This document shows positions 29,288 to 37,270 of a DNA stretch of 64,000 bases, piece after piece. Source of the stretch: DATBGZ01 sp963803115 (GTDB taxonomy: Bacteria > Actinomycetota > Actinomycetes > Mycobacteriales > Micromonosporaceae). Location: the NCBI GenBank assembly GCA_963803115.1, contig CAWDLN010000010.1:62001-126000 (forward strand), given 5' to 3'. Each line of letters starts with the position of its first letter. Positions within the stretch are counted from its first letter, which is position 1. The position numbers and the translations under genes were made by a program. Below the pieces are notes generated by a model, which did not search any database, was not told where the DNA came from, and saw only the letters and a program-made list of their open reading frames with translations.

Positions 29288-30640
29288 GTGCCAGATCTTG
29301 TGGGCGAGCACGGCTTGGCGGAGCCTGCGCTCCGGCGGGCTCTTCGCCGGGCCATAGATGGGCGCACGCTCGACGTCACCGAATCGGCGGTCCTGCTGGC
29401 CGCTCGGGGCGAAGCATTGTCGGAGTTGCTCGCCGCGGCGGCCTCCGTGCGTGACGCCGGACTTGCATCGGCCGGCCGGCCGGGTCTGGTCACGTACTCG
29501 CGCAAGGTCTTCATACCGCTCACCCGGCTGTGTCGCGACCGCTGCCACTACTGCACGTTCGCGACCACGCCGCGCAAGGTGCATGCCGCCTTCCTCGACC
29601 GGGACGAGGTACTGGCGATCGCCCGCGCGGGAGCCGCCCAAGGTTGCAAGGAGGCGCTGTTCACCCTCGGCGATCGGCCCGAGGCCCGCTGGTCCGCCGC
29701 ACGAGGGTGGCTCGACGAACGCGGCTATGCATCCACAGTGGACTACCTGCGTGCCTGCGCGATAGCGGTCCTCGAGGAGACCGGACTGCTGCCCCACCTG
29801 AATCCGGGGGTGCTGTCCTGGAGTGAGCTGCAGCGGCTGCGGCCGGTGGCGCCGAGCATGGGCATGATGCTGGAGACGACATCGGAGCGGCTCTGGTCCA
29901 CCCCGGGCGAGGCGCATTACCGCTCGCCGGACAAGCATCCGTCGGTCCGGCTGCGGGTGCTCGAGGACGCCGGGCGGGTGGGGATTCCGTTCACGAGCGG
30001 CATTTTGATCGGGATCGGGGAGAACCTCACCGAGCGGGCCGAATCGCTGCACGCGCTGCGCCGGATCGGGCGCGAGTACGGCCATCTGCAAGAGGTGATC
30101 GTGCAGAACTTCCGGGCCAAGCCGGATACCGCGATGCGATTGGTGCCGGACGCGTCGCTGGAGGATCTCGCCGCCACGGTCGCGGTGGCGCGGCTGATTC
30201 TCGGGCCGAAGGCGCGCATCCAGGCTCCGCCGAATCTGCTGACCGCGTTCGGCTCGGCCAGCACCGAGGAGATCGGGCTGCTGCTGCGAGCCGGCATCGA
30301 CGACTGGGGCGGGGTCTCGCCGGTCACCCCGGACCACGTCAACCCGGAGCGTCCGTGGCCACAGATCGAGGAGCTGTCGAGGCTCTCGGCGGAGTGCGGG
30401 TTCACGTTGCGGGAACGGCTGACCATCTACCCCGAGTATGTGCGGGACTGGCTCAGCGGCGCGCCGTGGGTCGACCCGCGGGTTGCACCCCACGTACTGG
30501 CGCTGGCGGATCCGACCACCGGACTGGCCTTGGACGACGCGCGAGCGGTCGGACGCCCGTGGCAGGAGCCCGACGCCACCGTCGACAGTGGACGGGTGGA
30601 CCTGCACTCGACGATCGACACCACCGGCCGTACCAAGTGA
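29288..30640 (+). CDS. fbiC: F420 Fo synthase, CofG half (frame broken from CofH)
   Basis: A radical-SAM enzyme that forms Fo, the F420 chromophore, with CofH. The 450-residue product carries the cluster motif CRDRCHYC (C82, C86, C89) plus TLGDRPEARW and LMLETTSERL-like context. In most actinobacteria CofG and CofH are fused as FbiC of about 850 residues. Here the frame ends at TGA 30638-30640, just where the conserved linker continues in another frame (RRSDFDTVYGDWSEV). One extra base in 30631-30637 (ACCAAG) explains the split. The GTG at 29288 lies 6 nt after TACGCT, suggesting a leaderless start. Confidence 0.88.
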   Translation: MPDLVGEHGLAEPALRRALRRAIDGRTLDVTESAVLLAARGEALSELLAAAASVRDAGLASAGRPGLVTYSRKVFIPLTRLCRDRCHYCTFATTPRKVHAAFLDRDEVLAIARAGAAQGCKEALFTLGDRPEARWSAARGWLDERGYASTVDYLRACAIAVLEETGLLPHLNPGVLSWSELQRLRPVAPSMGMMLETTSERLWSTPGEAHYRSPDKHPSVRLRVLEDAGRVGIPFTSGILIGIGENLTERAESLHALRRIGREYGHLQEVIVQNFRAKPDTAMRLVPDASLEDLAATVAVARLILGPKARIQAPPNLLTAFGSASTEEIGLLLRAGIDDWGGVSPVTPDHVNPERPWPQIEELSRLSAECGFTLRERLTIYPEYVRDWLSGAPWVDPRVAPHVLALADPTTGLALDDARAVGRPWQEPDATVDSGRVDLHSTIDTTGRTK

Positions 30641-30731
30641 TCGCCGATCCGACTTCGACACCGTCTACGGCGACTGGTCCGAGGTCGCCTCACATGCCCG
30701 CGTGACCGGCGCGGCCTCGGTCGTGTCGCAT

Positions 30732-31847
30732 ATGGACAGTGAGGTCAAGGCAGGTCTCGCGCTCGCCGAATCCGATCCCGCGTCGCTGCTGTCGCTTGCC
30801 CGCGAATCGTTGGCGATGGCCCTGTTCGAGTCGGACGGACCGGCGCTGGATGTGTTGGTACGCCTGGCCGACGACCGGCGCCGGGACACCGCGGGCGACG
30901 ACATCACGTACGTGATAAACCGCAACATCAACTTCACCAACGTGTGCTACGTGGGCTGCCGGTTCTGCGCCTTCGCCCAGCGGGAACGTGACGCCGACGC
31001 GTACCGGTTGTCGATGGACCAGGTCGCCGACCGGGCCGACGAGGCCTGGCGCGACGGCGCCACCGAGGTCTGCATGCAGGGCGGGATCGACCCCAGTCTG
31101 CCGACCACCGCCTATGCCGACCTGGTGCGCGCCGTGAAGAAGCGGGTGCCGGGCATGCACGTTCACGCGTTCTCGCCAATGGAGATCGTCACCGGCGCGG
31201 CCAAGGCGGGTGTGTCCATCGTGGACTTCCTGACCGAGCTGCGCGACGCCGGGCTGGACACCATCCCCGGTACGGCGGCGGAGATCCTCGATGACGACGT
31301 GCGCTGGGTACTCACCAAGGGCAAGCTGCCGGCGTCCGCGTGGGTCGAGGTCGTGACCACCGCCCACCGACTGGGCATCCGGTCGAGCTCGACGATGATG
31401 TACGGCCACGTGGACCATCCGCGGCAATGGCTCGGCCACTTCCGGGTGCTCGCCGGCGTCCAGGACGAGACGGGCGGGTTTACCGAGTTCGTGGCGCTGC
31501 CGTTCGTGCACCACAACGCGCCGATTTACCTGGCCGGCGTGGCCCGGCCCGGGCCCACCTGGCGGGAGAACCGGATGGTGCACGCGATGGCCCGGCTGCT
31601 GCTGGCCGGTCGCATCGACAATATTCAGTGTTCCTGGGTGAAGCTCGGCGACGAGGGCACCATCGCGATGCTCAATGGCGGCTGTAACGACCTTGGCGGC
31701 ACGCTCATGGAGGAGACCATCTCCCGCATGGCCGGCTCCGAGCACGGATCGGCCCGCACGGTCGCGCAGTTGCGGGACATCGCTGCCGCGGCTGGTCGGC
31801 CGGCCCGGGAACGGACGACCACCTATGGGGTACCGGTTGCCCGCTGA
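30732..31847 (+). CDS. fbiC: F420 Fo synthase, CofH half (in another frame than CofG)
   Basis: The CofH half condenses tyrosine with the pyrimidine to start Fo synthesis. The radical-SAM motif CYVGCRFC is at C72, C76 and C79 counting from the ATG at 30732; NRNINFTNV, EVCMQGGIDPSLP and GIRSSSTMMYGHVDHP follow. The frame is open leftwards through DFDTVYGDWSEV to the CofG stop. The ATG at 30732 is the first good start if CofH is made separately, but no ribosome site precedes it. The fused reading (single FbiC with a one-base indel) is more likely than two natural genes. Confidence 0.88.
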   Translation: MDSEVKAGLALAESDPASLLSLARESLAMALFESDGPALDVLVRLADDRRRDTAGDDITYVINRNINFTNVCYVGCRFCAFAQRERDADAYRLSMDQVADRADEAWRDGATEVCMQGGIDPSLPTTAYADLVRAVKKRVPGMHVHAFSPMEIVTGAAKAGVSIVDFLTELRDAGLDTIPGTAAEILDDDVRWVLTKGKLPASAWVEVVTTAHRLGIRSSSTMMYGHVDHPRQWLGHFRVLAGVQDETGGFTEFVALPFVHHNAPIYLAGVARPGPTWRENRMVHAMARLLLAGRIDNIQCSWVKLGDEGTIAMLNGGCNDLGGTLMEETISRMAGSEHGSARTVAQLRDIAAAAGRPARERTTTYGVPVAR

Positions 31848-31925
31848 CAGGGCCGGTAGAGATTCTTCTGAACTCTGACCGGTGCGGTGGATCTCACCGA
31901 CCGTCGCCGGCCATATCGTGTGGGC

Positions 31926-32756
31926 GTGACTGAGCGGACGGCGTTCGTGCTCGGCGGCGGCGGCTTGCTCGGCGCCCACGAGGTCGGCATGCTGGCCGCT
32001 CTGGCCGACGCCGGCATCCGGCCGGATCTCGTCGTCGGCACCTCGATAGGCGCGATCAACGGTGTGTTCGTCGCCGCCTCTCCCGAGGCAGCCGCGAGTC
32101 GGCTCGAGTCGGTGTGGCGCTCGGACGAGGTCCGCACCGTCTTCCGCAGCTCGTTGTTCGGACGGCTGGGCACCCTGGCTCGCTCAGGCACGCACGTGCA
32201 CTCCAACGTCCCGCTCCGGCGCCTGCTGGAGCGGTACCTGCCGGTCCGACGCTTCGACGAGCTGCCGGTGCCGTTCCAGTGCGTCGCGGCGTGCGTCGAG
32301 CGAGCCGGGTCGACCTGGTTCACCGACGGTCCGCTGATCCCGGCGGTGCTCGCGTCCGCCGCCGTGCCGGGCCTCCTGCCGCCGGTGCGGGTCAACGGGG
32401 AGCACCACTTCGACGGCGGCCTCGTGCACAGCATTCCGGTCGGTCGGGCGGTGCAGCTCGGGGCGCGCCGGATCTTCGTACTCCACGTGGGGCGAATCGA
32501 ACAGCCACTGACCGTGCCGCGTCGACCGTGGGAGGTGGGCCTGGTCGCCTTCGAGATCGCGCGCCGGCACCGGTTCGTCGAGGAGATGGCGACGTTGCCC
32601 GACGACGTCATCGCGCATGTGCTACCCGCCGGATCGAACGGCAAGACAGACCTGACCGCGCAGCTGCGATATCGCGACGCGTCCCGGGTCGTGTCCTATA
32701 TCGACCGTGCCCGGGCCGCCACGGCGGCCTACCTGGAAAGCACCGTCTCGTCCTGA
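31926..32756 (+). CDS. Patatin-like phospholipase
   Basis: A 276-residue patatin-family hydrolase, which cleaves acyl esters from lipids. The catalytic features are the oxyanion loop GGGGLLGAHEVGM, the nucleophile elbow GTSIGA, and the DGG of FDGGLVHSIPV carrying the catalytic Asp. The GTG at 31926 is preferred over one at 31887: TATCGT (31914-31919) lies 6 nt upstream, a leaderless pattern. A lysophospholipid acyltransferase gene follows after 27 bp, so the pair may remodel membrane lipids. Confidence 0.9.
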   Translation: MTERTAFVLGGGGLLGAHEVGMLAALADAGIRPDLVVGTSIGAINGVFVAASPEAAASRLESVWRSDEVRTVFRSSLFGRLGTLARSGTHVHSNVPLRRLLERYLPVRRFDELPVPFQCVAACVERAGSTWFTDGPLIPAVLASAAVPGLLPPVRVNGEHHFDGGLVHSIPVGRAVQLGARRIFVLHVGRIEQPLTVPRRPWEVGLVAFEIARRHRFVEEMATLPDDVIAHVLPAGSNGKTDLTAQLRYRDASRVVSYIDRARAATAAYLESTVSS

Positions 32757-32783
32757 TCCCTTCGTTGGCCGGAGGTGGCCGTC

Positions 32784-33884
32784 GTGCTCCCGCCCCGCTT
32801 CTTGCGCCGCCTCGTCTTCGCCCCGCTCGTGCTTCTGATCACTCTGGCGGCCGTTGTGCTGTCGCCGCTGCTCCTGCTCGCCGCGCTCGTCGCCACGCCG
32901 TCACGATCCGGGCGTCGCCGGTCGCGGCGGCTGCTCTGGTTCGGACTATCGTGGCTCGTGATGGAGTCGCTGGCGCTCGTCGCCTGCCTTGGCTTGTGGA
33001 TCGCCAGCGGCTTCGGCGGACGCCTGCGGTCGGAGGCGTCGATGGAGCGCCACTACGCCCTCGTGCGCTGGTTCCTGGCGACGCTGTTCCGCCGGGCCAC
33101 CAAGGTGTTCCAGCTGCGGGTGGAGATCGAGGAGCCCGAGGCGACACCGGAGGAGCTCGGATCCCGGCTCACCCGCCCGGTGATCGTGCTCAGCCGCCAT
33201 GCGGGCCCCGGCGACTCGTTCCTGTTGGTGCATCACCTGCTCAGCCTGTACGGGCGCAAGCCCCGGATCGTGATGAAGGCCGCGCTGCAGTTCGACCCGA
33301 GCCTTGATGTCGTCATCAACCGGCTGCCGCATGCGTTCGTCCGACCCCGCAAGCAGATCCCGGCGCAGGGCGGTGAGGCGGAGTCCCCTGTGGAGGGTGC
33401 GGTCTCCGAGGAGATCCGGCGGCTGGCATCCGGCCTCGGCCCGACGGGGGCACTGGTGATCTTTCCCGAGGGCGGCAACTTCACCCCTGGCCGGTGGCGG
33501 CGAGGCATCGCAGCCCTGGAGCAGAAGCGACGTTACGAGGAGGCCCGCCGGGCCCGCGGCATGGCGAACCTGTTGCCGCCACGCGCAGGAGGAGCATTCG
33601 CGGCGATCGATGCCGCCCCAACCGCCGACGTCATCTTCGTGGCGCACACCGGTCTCGACGATCTCATCACCGTGCGCGATGTGTGGCGGGCACTGCCGAT
33701 GGAGCAGGTCATCAAGGCGAAGTGGTGGCGCGTGCCGGCCCCCGACGTGCCCCGCGAGCGCGCCGAGGTCGTCGCTTGGCTCTTCGATCAGTGGGAGTTG
33801 ATCGACGCGTGGATCGCTGAGAACCGGCCGGTCCGCGCGGGTACCGAGCAGCCAGCCCCCGCCTCAACAGAATCGGCGTCGTAA
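32784..33884 (+). CDS. Lysophospholipid acyltransferase (PlsC-like) with membrane anchor
   Basis: A 366-residue protein with two N-terminal membrane helices (LLITLAAVVLSPLLLLAALV and WLVMESLALVACLGLWIA) and a PlsC-type acyltransferase domain. The catalytic HX4D motif is RHAGPGDSFL; the glycerol-phosphate-binding motif appears as FPEGGNFTPGRWRR. It would transfer an acyl chain to a lysophospholipid or related acceptor. GGAGG at 32771-32775 lies 8 nt before the GTG at 32784, which I prefer over the GTG at 32775 lying within the ribosome site. It is probably coupled with the patatin gene upstream. Confidence 0.87.
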   Translation: MLPPRFLRRLVFAPLVLLITLAAVVLSPLLLLAALVATPSRSGRRRSRRLLWFGLSWLVMESLALVACLGLWIASGFGGRLRSEASMERHYALVRWFLATLFRRATKVFQLRVEIEEPEATPEELGSRLTRPVIVLSRHAGPGDSFLLVHHLLSLYGRKPRIVMKAALQFDPSLDVVINRLPHAFVRPRKQIPAQGGEAESPVEGAVSEEIRRLASGLGPTGALVIFPEGGNFTPGRWRRGIAALEQKRRYEEARRARGMANLLPPRAGGAFAAIDAAPTADVIFVAHTGLDDLITVRDVWRALPMEQVIKAKWWRVPAPDVPRERAEVVAWLFDQWELIDAWIAENRPVRAGTEQPAPASTESAS

Positions 33885-34454
33885 GTGACCCCCGTCGTCG
33901 TGGGACCCGTGAATAGGCCCGCCCTCCTACAGAGTCAGGTTGCGAACGGCCCCGGGTCATGAACGCTGGGCGCACCCGCTCGTGCGCGCGAGCGCTCCGG
34001 GCGGCACACCCGTACCAGGTGATCTTCAGTGGCCGTCACCGGGCGCGCTTTCCCGGGAGTGTCGTGGCGGTTCGGTGCACGGCGATCACGATCCACGCGG
34101 ATTCGAGGCGATCGCGGACGCCGAGTCGCAGCGCCGGGTCGCAGCGCCGAGTCGCAGCGCCGGGTCGCAGCGCCGGGTCGCAGCGCCGTATGCGGCCCGG
34201 GATATGGGCGGATAGCGGTGGTATCAGATGGTCTGAGCCGTCGCAGCTCGATGCCGGAACGGCGTGTCGCCTCGTGATGTCGCGTTACCCGGGACTCGGC
34301 TCGTTCGATAGAGAGTCAGTGCCGCATCCAGCGGGCCACATTGAGCGGGCATCGACCGGTCTGCGGGCTACTGCAGCTTTGTCCAGTCTGACCCACATTG
34401 ATCCGCGCGTCGGCGGCGCCACGCCGCGTCGAGGATCCATTTACCAGGTTCGGC
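33885..34454. other. Intergenic region without a convincing gene
   Basis: About 570 bp between the acyltransferase gene and the whiB2 promoter. Short open frames exist on both strands but have no recognisable domain. The only structure seen is the 13-bp tandem repeat at 34122-34186. Confidence 0.6.
34122..34186. repeat. Five 13-bp tandem repeats, intergenic
   Basis: The unit CGGGTCGCAGCGC (with CGAGTCGCAGCGC as a variant) occurs five times end to end, upstream of whiB2. A 13-bp period breaks any reading frame, arguing that the region is not coding. It could be a binding-site array or slippage product; no regulator is known to me for this unit. Confidence 0.85.
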
Positions 34455-34490
34455 TTGACGAAGCACGCATTACACGCGTGTAATTCGTGC
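34455..34490 (+). promoter_or_regulatory. whiB2 promoter with overlapping 28-bp palindromic operator
   Basis: A -35 TTGACG (34455-34460) and a -10 TGTAAT (34479-34484) are 18 bp apart. Between and over them lies a palindrome, 34463-34490, with the perfect 16-bp core ATTACACGCGTGTAAT and GCACG/CGTGC outer arms. A dimeric repressor bound here would block the promoter. The leader to the whiB2 ATG is about 110 nt. Confidence 0.6.
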
Positions 34491-34598
34491 GGGGAGTTCT
34501 CCGGCGGGTTGCGGCTAGCCCGCCGACAACGTCAAGACACGTGCGCCTTTCGCGTGGGGGGTTGCGCCGGCAAGCCGGTGCACAGCTAGGAGGCAAGT

Positions 34599-34859
34599 AT
34601 GGAAAGCGGCCAGTTGGTCGTGCTAGACCTTCTCGGCAACGCGCCGGAGTGGCAGGAGCGGGCACTGTGCTCGCAGACCGACCCCGAAGCGTTCTTCCCG
34701 GAGAAGGGTGGGTCAACCCGCGAGGCGAAGCGAATCTGCTCGCGGTGTGAGGTCAAGAGCGAGTGCCTTGAGTACGCGCTGGGTCACGACGAGCGTTTCG
34801 GCATCTGGGGTGGCCTCTCCGAGCGCGAACGCCGTCGCCTCAAGCGGAGGGTCGCGTAA
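34599..34859 (+). CDS. whiB2: WhiB-family transcription factor (WhiB2/WhmD type)
   Basis: An 86-residue Wbl protein binding a [4Fe-4S] cluster through C24, C47, C50 and C56, with the turn motif GIWGG and a basic C-terminus (RRRLKRRVA) for DNA binding. The WhiB2/WhmD group regulates septation and cell division in mycobacteria and sporulation septation in Streptomyces (WhiB). GGAGG precedes the ATG at about 6 nt. The gene sits beside a zincin-like gene and DUF3499, the order found around M. tuberculosis Rv3260c-Rv3258c, which supports the subgroup. Confidence 0.94.
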   Translation: MESGQLVVLDLLGNAPEWQERALCSQTDPEAFFPEKGGSTREAKRICSRCEVKSECLEYALGHDERFGIWGGLSERERRRLKRRVA

Positions 34860-34865
34860 AGCGGC

Positions 34866-35339
34866 CTAACTCTGGATGTCGTCCGGATCAAGGCCCAACA
34901 GGTTCGCGACCTGCTCAACGATGACGTCATGGACCAGGTCCGCGAGGTCGTCCCGGTCCAGGGCGCGAAACTCCAGCGGTCGCCGGTAGAGAACGATCCG
35001 GGCCGGCATGTCGGCCCGGCCCGGCCGCCCGGGCAATAGCTGGGCCAGCGGTACCTCGCCATCCTCCAGAACATCGGTGTCGTAGACGTTGAGGTCCGGT
35101 GGGACCTCCTCGACCGCGAACTCGACGCCAGCGAGCTCCCGCGAGTACCGGCGCTCGAGTGACTCCACGGTGTCCAGCACCAGGTCGTCAAAGATCTCTG
35201 CCCTAGTGCGGGCGAGCGGCACGGACGCCGGCACCAACCGGCCGCGCAGGCCGCGACCGTGCCGGTCGCGCCGCGGCGGACGAGCCGGGCCGCGGACGCT
35301 AGGCATCCGGCGTCGGCGCGAGTCGGAGTCCTGCGTCAC
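34866..35339 (-). CDS. Degenerate zincin-like protein (Rv3259-type, metallopeptidase family)
   Basis: A 157-residue protein of the zincin-like metallopeptidase family (DUF1025). Members usually carry HEXXH near the C-terminus; here the corresponding helix reads VHDVIVEQVANLLGLDPD, lacking both histidines of the motif. Peptidase activity is therefore unlikely. An Arg-rich N-terminal segment (RRRRMPSVRGPARPPRRD) precedes the fold. The GTG at 35339 is chosen because TAGGCT lies 7 nt upstream on this strand (leaderless pattern). It is convergent with whiB2, ends 6 bp apart, and is the neighbour of whiB2 in many actinobacteria. Confidence 0.78.
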   Translation of the reverse strand: MTQDSDSRRRRMPSVRGPARPPRRDRHGRGLRGRLVPASVPLARTRAEIFDDLVLDTVESLERRYSRELAGVEFAVEEVPPDLNVYDTDVLEDGEVPLAQLLPGRPGRADMPARIVLYRRPLEFRALDRDDLADLVHDVIVEQVANLLGLDPDDIQS

Positions 35340-35455
35340 GCAAGTCAGCCTAGCCCTGTCCGGCGACACTCCGCGCTGTAGCGATCTTCATCATTGGCGT
35401 GTCGCGCGGCGCGGCGTGGGGTCGGGAGGGGTGGGGGGCGTTACTTTCTGAATTC

Positions 35456-35854
35456 GTGAGCGTATGGCACCCCTCCATCGCGACTCCGCGGCGATGCTCG
35501 CGCAACGGATGCCCCAGGTCGGCCGTGGCGACGTTGACCTACGTCTATGCGGACTCGACCGCCGTTGTCGGCCCCCTCGCCACGTACGCCGAACCCCATT
35601 CCTATGACCTGTGTGAACGGCATGCCCGGGGGCTCACCGCCCCGCGCGGCTGGGATCTGGTCCGCCCCGAGGGGGAGTTCGATCCCCCACCGCAGCCGAT
35701 GGATGACCTGGTCGCGCTCGCCGAGGCCGTACGGGAGACCGCGAGGCCCGCCCAGGGGTTGGATGAGCTCGCAGTACGGACGCCGCCGCGGGTGCCGAGC
35801 CAGGCCCGGCGTCGCGGCCATCTCCGAGTGATCCCACCCCCGGCGGCCCACTGA
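35456..35854 (+). CDS. DUF3499 protein
   Basis: A 132-residue protein with a probable zinc-binding site: CSRNGCPRSAVATLTYVY then CERHARGLTAPRGWDLVR, matching the actinobacterial DUF3499 family (M. tuberculosis Rv3258c). Function unknown. The GTG at 35456 gives the family N-terminus; TACTTT (35442-35447) lies 8 nt upstream and may be a leaderless -10. Confidence 0.85.
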   Translation: MSVWHPSIATPRRCSRNGCPRSAVATLTYVYADSTAVVGPLATYAEPHSYDLCERHARGLTAPRGWDLVRPEGEFDPPPQPMDDLVALAEAVRETARPAQGLDELAVRTPPRVPSQARRRGHLRVIPPPAAH

Positions 35855-35884
35855 AGCACCGCCAGGGACACGCACTCTGCTGGC

Positions 35885-37270
35885 TCAGCGGCCGAGCAGC
35901 CGGTTGACCAGCTTCGCCCGGCGCGGCGTGGCACCCGTCCGCCTCTCCACCCGGTCGGCCGACGCCACGAGACGGGTGGCGGCGTTGATGCCGAGCCAAC
36001 GCAGCGGCTCGGGCTCCCAATCTGGTGAGCGGTGCCCGACCCACGGCAGCGCGGTCAGTTCGCTGTCGGCGCCCCGGATCAGGTCGGCCAGGGTGCGCCC
36101 GGCCAGGTTCGCCGCGCCGACTCCATCGCCGACGTAGCCGCCAGCCCAACCCAGCCCGGCCTGGCGGTCGAGCCCGACCGAGGCGCTCCAGTCGCGAGGG
36201 GCAGCCAACGGTCCGCCCCACGCGTGCGTGACCCGGGCGTCGCCCAGCCCCGGAAACATCTCCCACGCGGCCGACCGGATCGCGGCGTGGACCCGGCGCA
36301 CGCGGTCGTACCCCGGCCGTACGCGCGAGCCGAGATGGTACGGCGCTCCCCGTCCGCCGAACGCGAGGCGACCGTCCACGGTCCGCTGGCCATAGACGAG
36401 AAGATGCCGGAAGTCGGAGAACGTCTCCCGATCAGCGAGGCCGGCACTGTCCCAAAAGGACGGTGGCAGCGGCTCTGTCGCGATCATGAGCGAGTAGAGC
36501 GGGACGACGCGGCGACGCAGGCCCGGCATCTGAGCGGTGTACGCCTCGGTCGCCCGGACCACGATGTCGGCGCGGACCCGTCCATGTCGAGTGTGGACGA
36601 TGCCGGGTTCGATGCCTGTCGCGGGTGTCCGCTCAAAGACTCGGACCCCTCTCCCACGCACGACACGGGCCAGCCCCCGTACGAGCCGCGCCGGGTGGAT
36701 GCTCGCGCAGTGCGGAGTGTAGGTGGCCCCGAGCACATCGGTCGCACCGCACCGCTGCATGGCGTCACGAGCGTCGAGCCAGACCAAATCAAGCCCGAGC
36801 TGTTTCGCCTCGTCAAGGTCGGCCCGCGCTCGGGCCCGCTGCGCCATGCTTCGGACCAGCGACACCGTGCCGCCCTTGACGAAGTGGCAGTCAATCTTCT
36901 CGGCTAGTGCCACCGTACCGACTTCGTCCACGGTGGACTGCATCGCCCGCAGCAGGGCCAGGGCCGCGTCGTGTCCGTGCCGCCGTACCAGTGTGGCCGG
37001 CGACTGGGGCAGCAGGGCCGAGCACCAGCCGCCGTTTCGACCCGACGCCCCGTAGCCGGCGGTCTCGGCCTCGACCATGGCCACCCGGATCCCGGGGTCG
37101 GCCCGGGTCAGGTAGTAGGCCGTCCAGAGTCCGGTGTAACCGGCGCCCACGATGGCCACGTCCGCGTCGACGTCGCCCTCGAGCGATGGCTGCGGCGAGA
37201 GGTCGTCGTCCACACTGGACATCCAGTAGGACAGGTCGCGGTAAACCTGGCCGGTCAGATGTGTGACCAC
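35885..37270 (-). CDS. FAD-dependent oxidoreductase (DAO/PuuB-like)
   Basis: A 461-residue flavoprotein of the D-amino-acid-oxidase fold. The dinucleotide-binding motif is VAIVGAGYTGLWTAYYL, followed by GYGASGRNGGWCSALLP, a signature shared with gamma-glutamylputrescine oxidoreductase (PuuB) and related enzymes; GGYVGDGVGAANLAGRTLADL closes the FAD site. Being in a putrescine/GABA cluster, an amine or N-glutamyl-amine substrate is a fair inference. The GTG start overlaps the end of the aminotransferase gene by 16 bp, so the two are co-translated. Confidence 0.83.
   Translation of the reverse strand: MVTHLTGQVYRDLSYWMSSVDDDLSPQPSLEGDVDADVAIVGAGYTGLWTAYYLTRADPGIRVAMVEAETAGYGASGRNGGWCSALLPQSPATLVRRHGHDAALALLRAMQSTVDEVGTVALAEKIDCHFVKGGTVSLVRSMAQRARARADLDEAKQLGLDLVWLDARDAMQRCGATDVLGATYTPHCASIHPARLVRGLARVVRGRGVRVFERTPATGIEPGIVHTRHGRVRADIVVRATEAYTAQMPGLRRRVVPLYSLMIATEPLPPSFWDSAGLADRETFSDFRHLLVYGQRTVDGRLAFGGRGAPYHLGSRVRPGYDRVRRVHAAIRSAAWEMFPGLGDARVTHAWGGPLAAPRDWSASVGLDRQAGLGWAGGYVGDGVGAANLAGRTLADLIRGADSELTALPWVGHRSPDWEPEPLRWLGINAATRLVASADRVERRTGATPRRAKLVNRLLGR

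Noticed and set aside
28646..30661. A 671-codon open frame on the minus strand opposite fbiC
   Set aside because: It is antisense to a clear CofG radical-SAM gene, is Arg/Gly-rich and has no domain; it is a high-GC shadow frame.
33959..34483. Possible small gene of 174 codons upstream of whiB2
   Set aside because: It runs through the 13-bp repeat and the whiB2 promoter, has no ribosome site and no domain.
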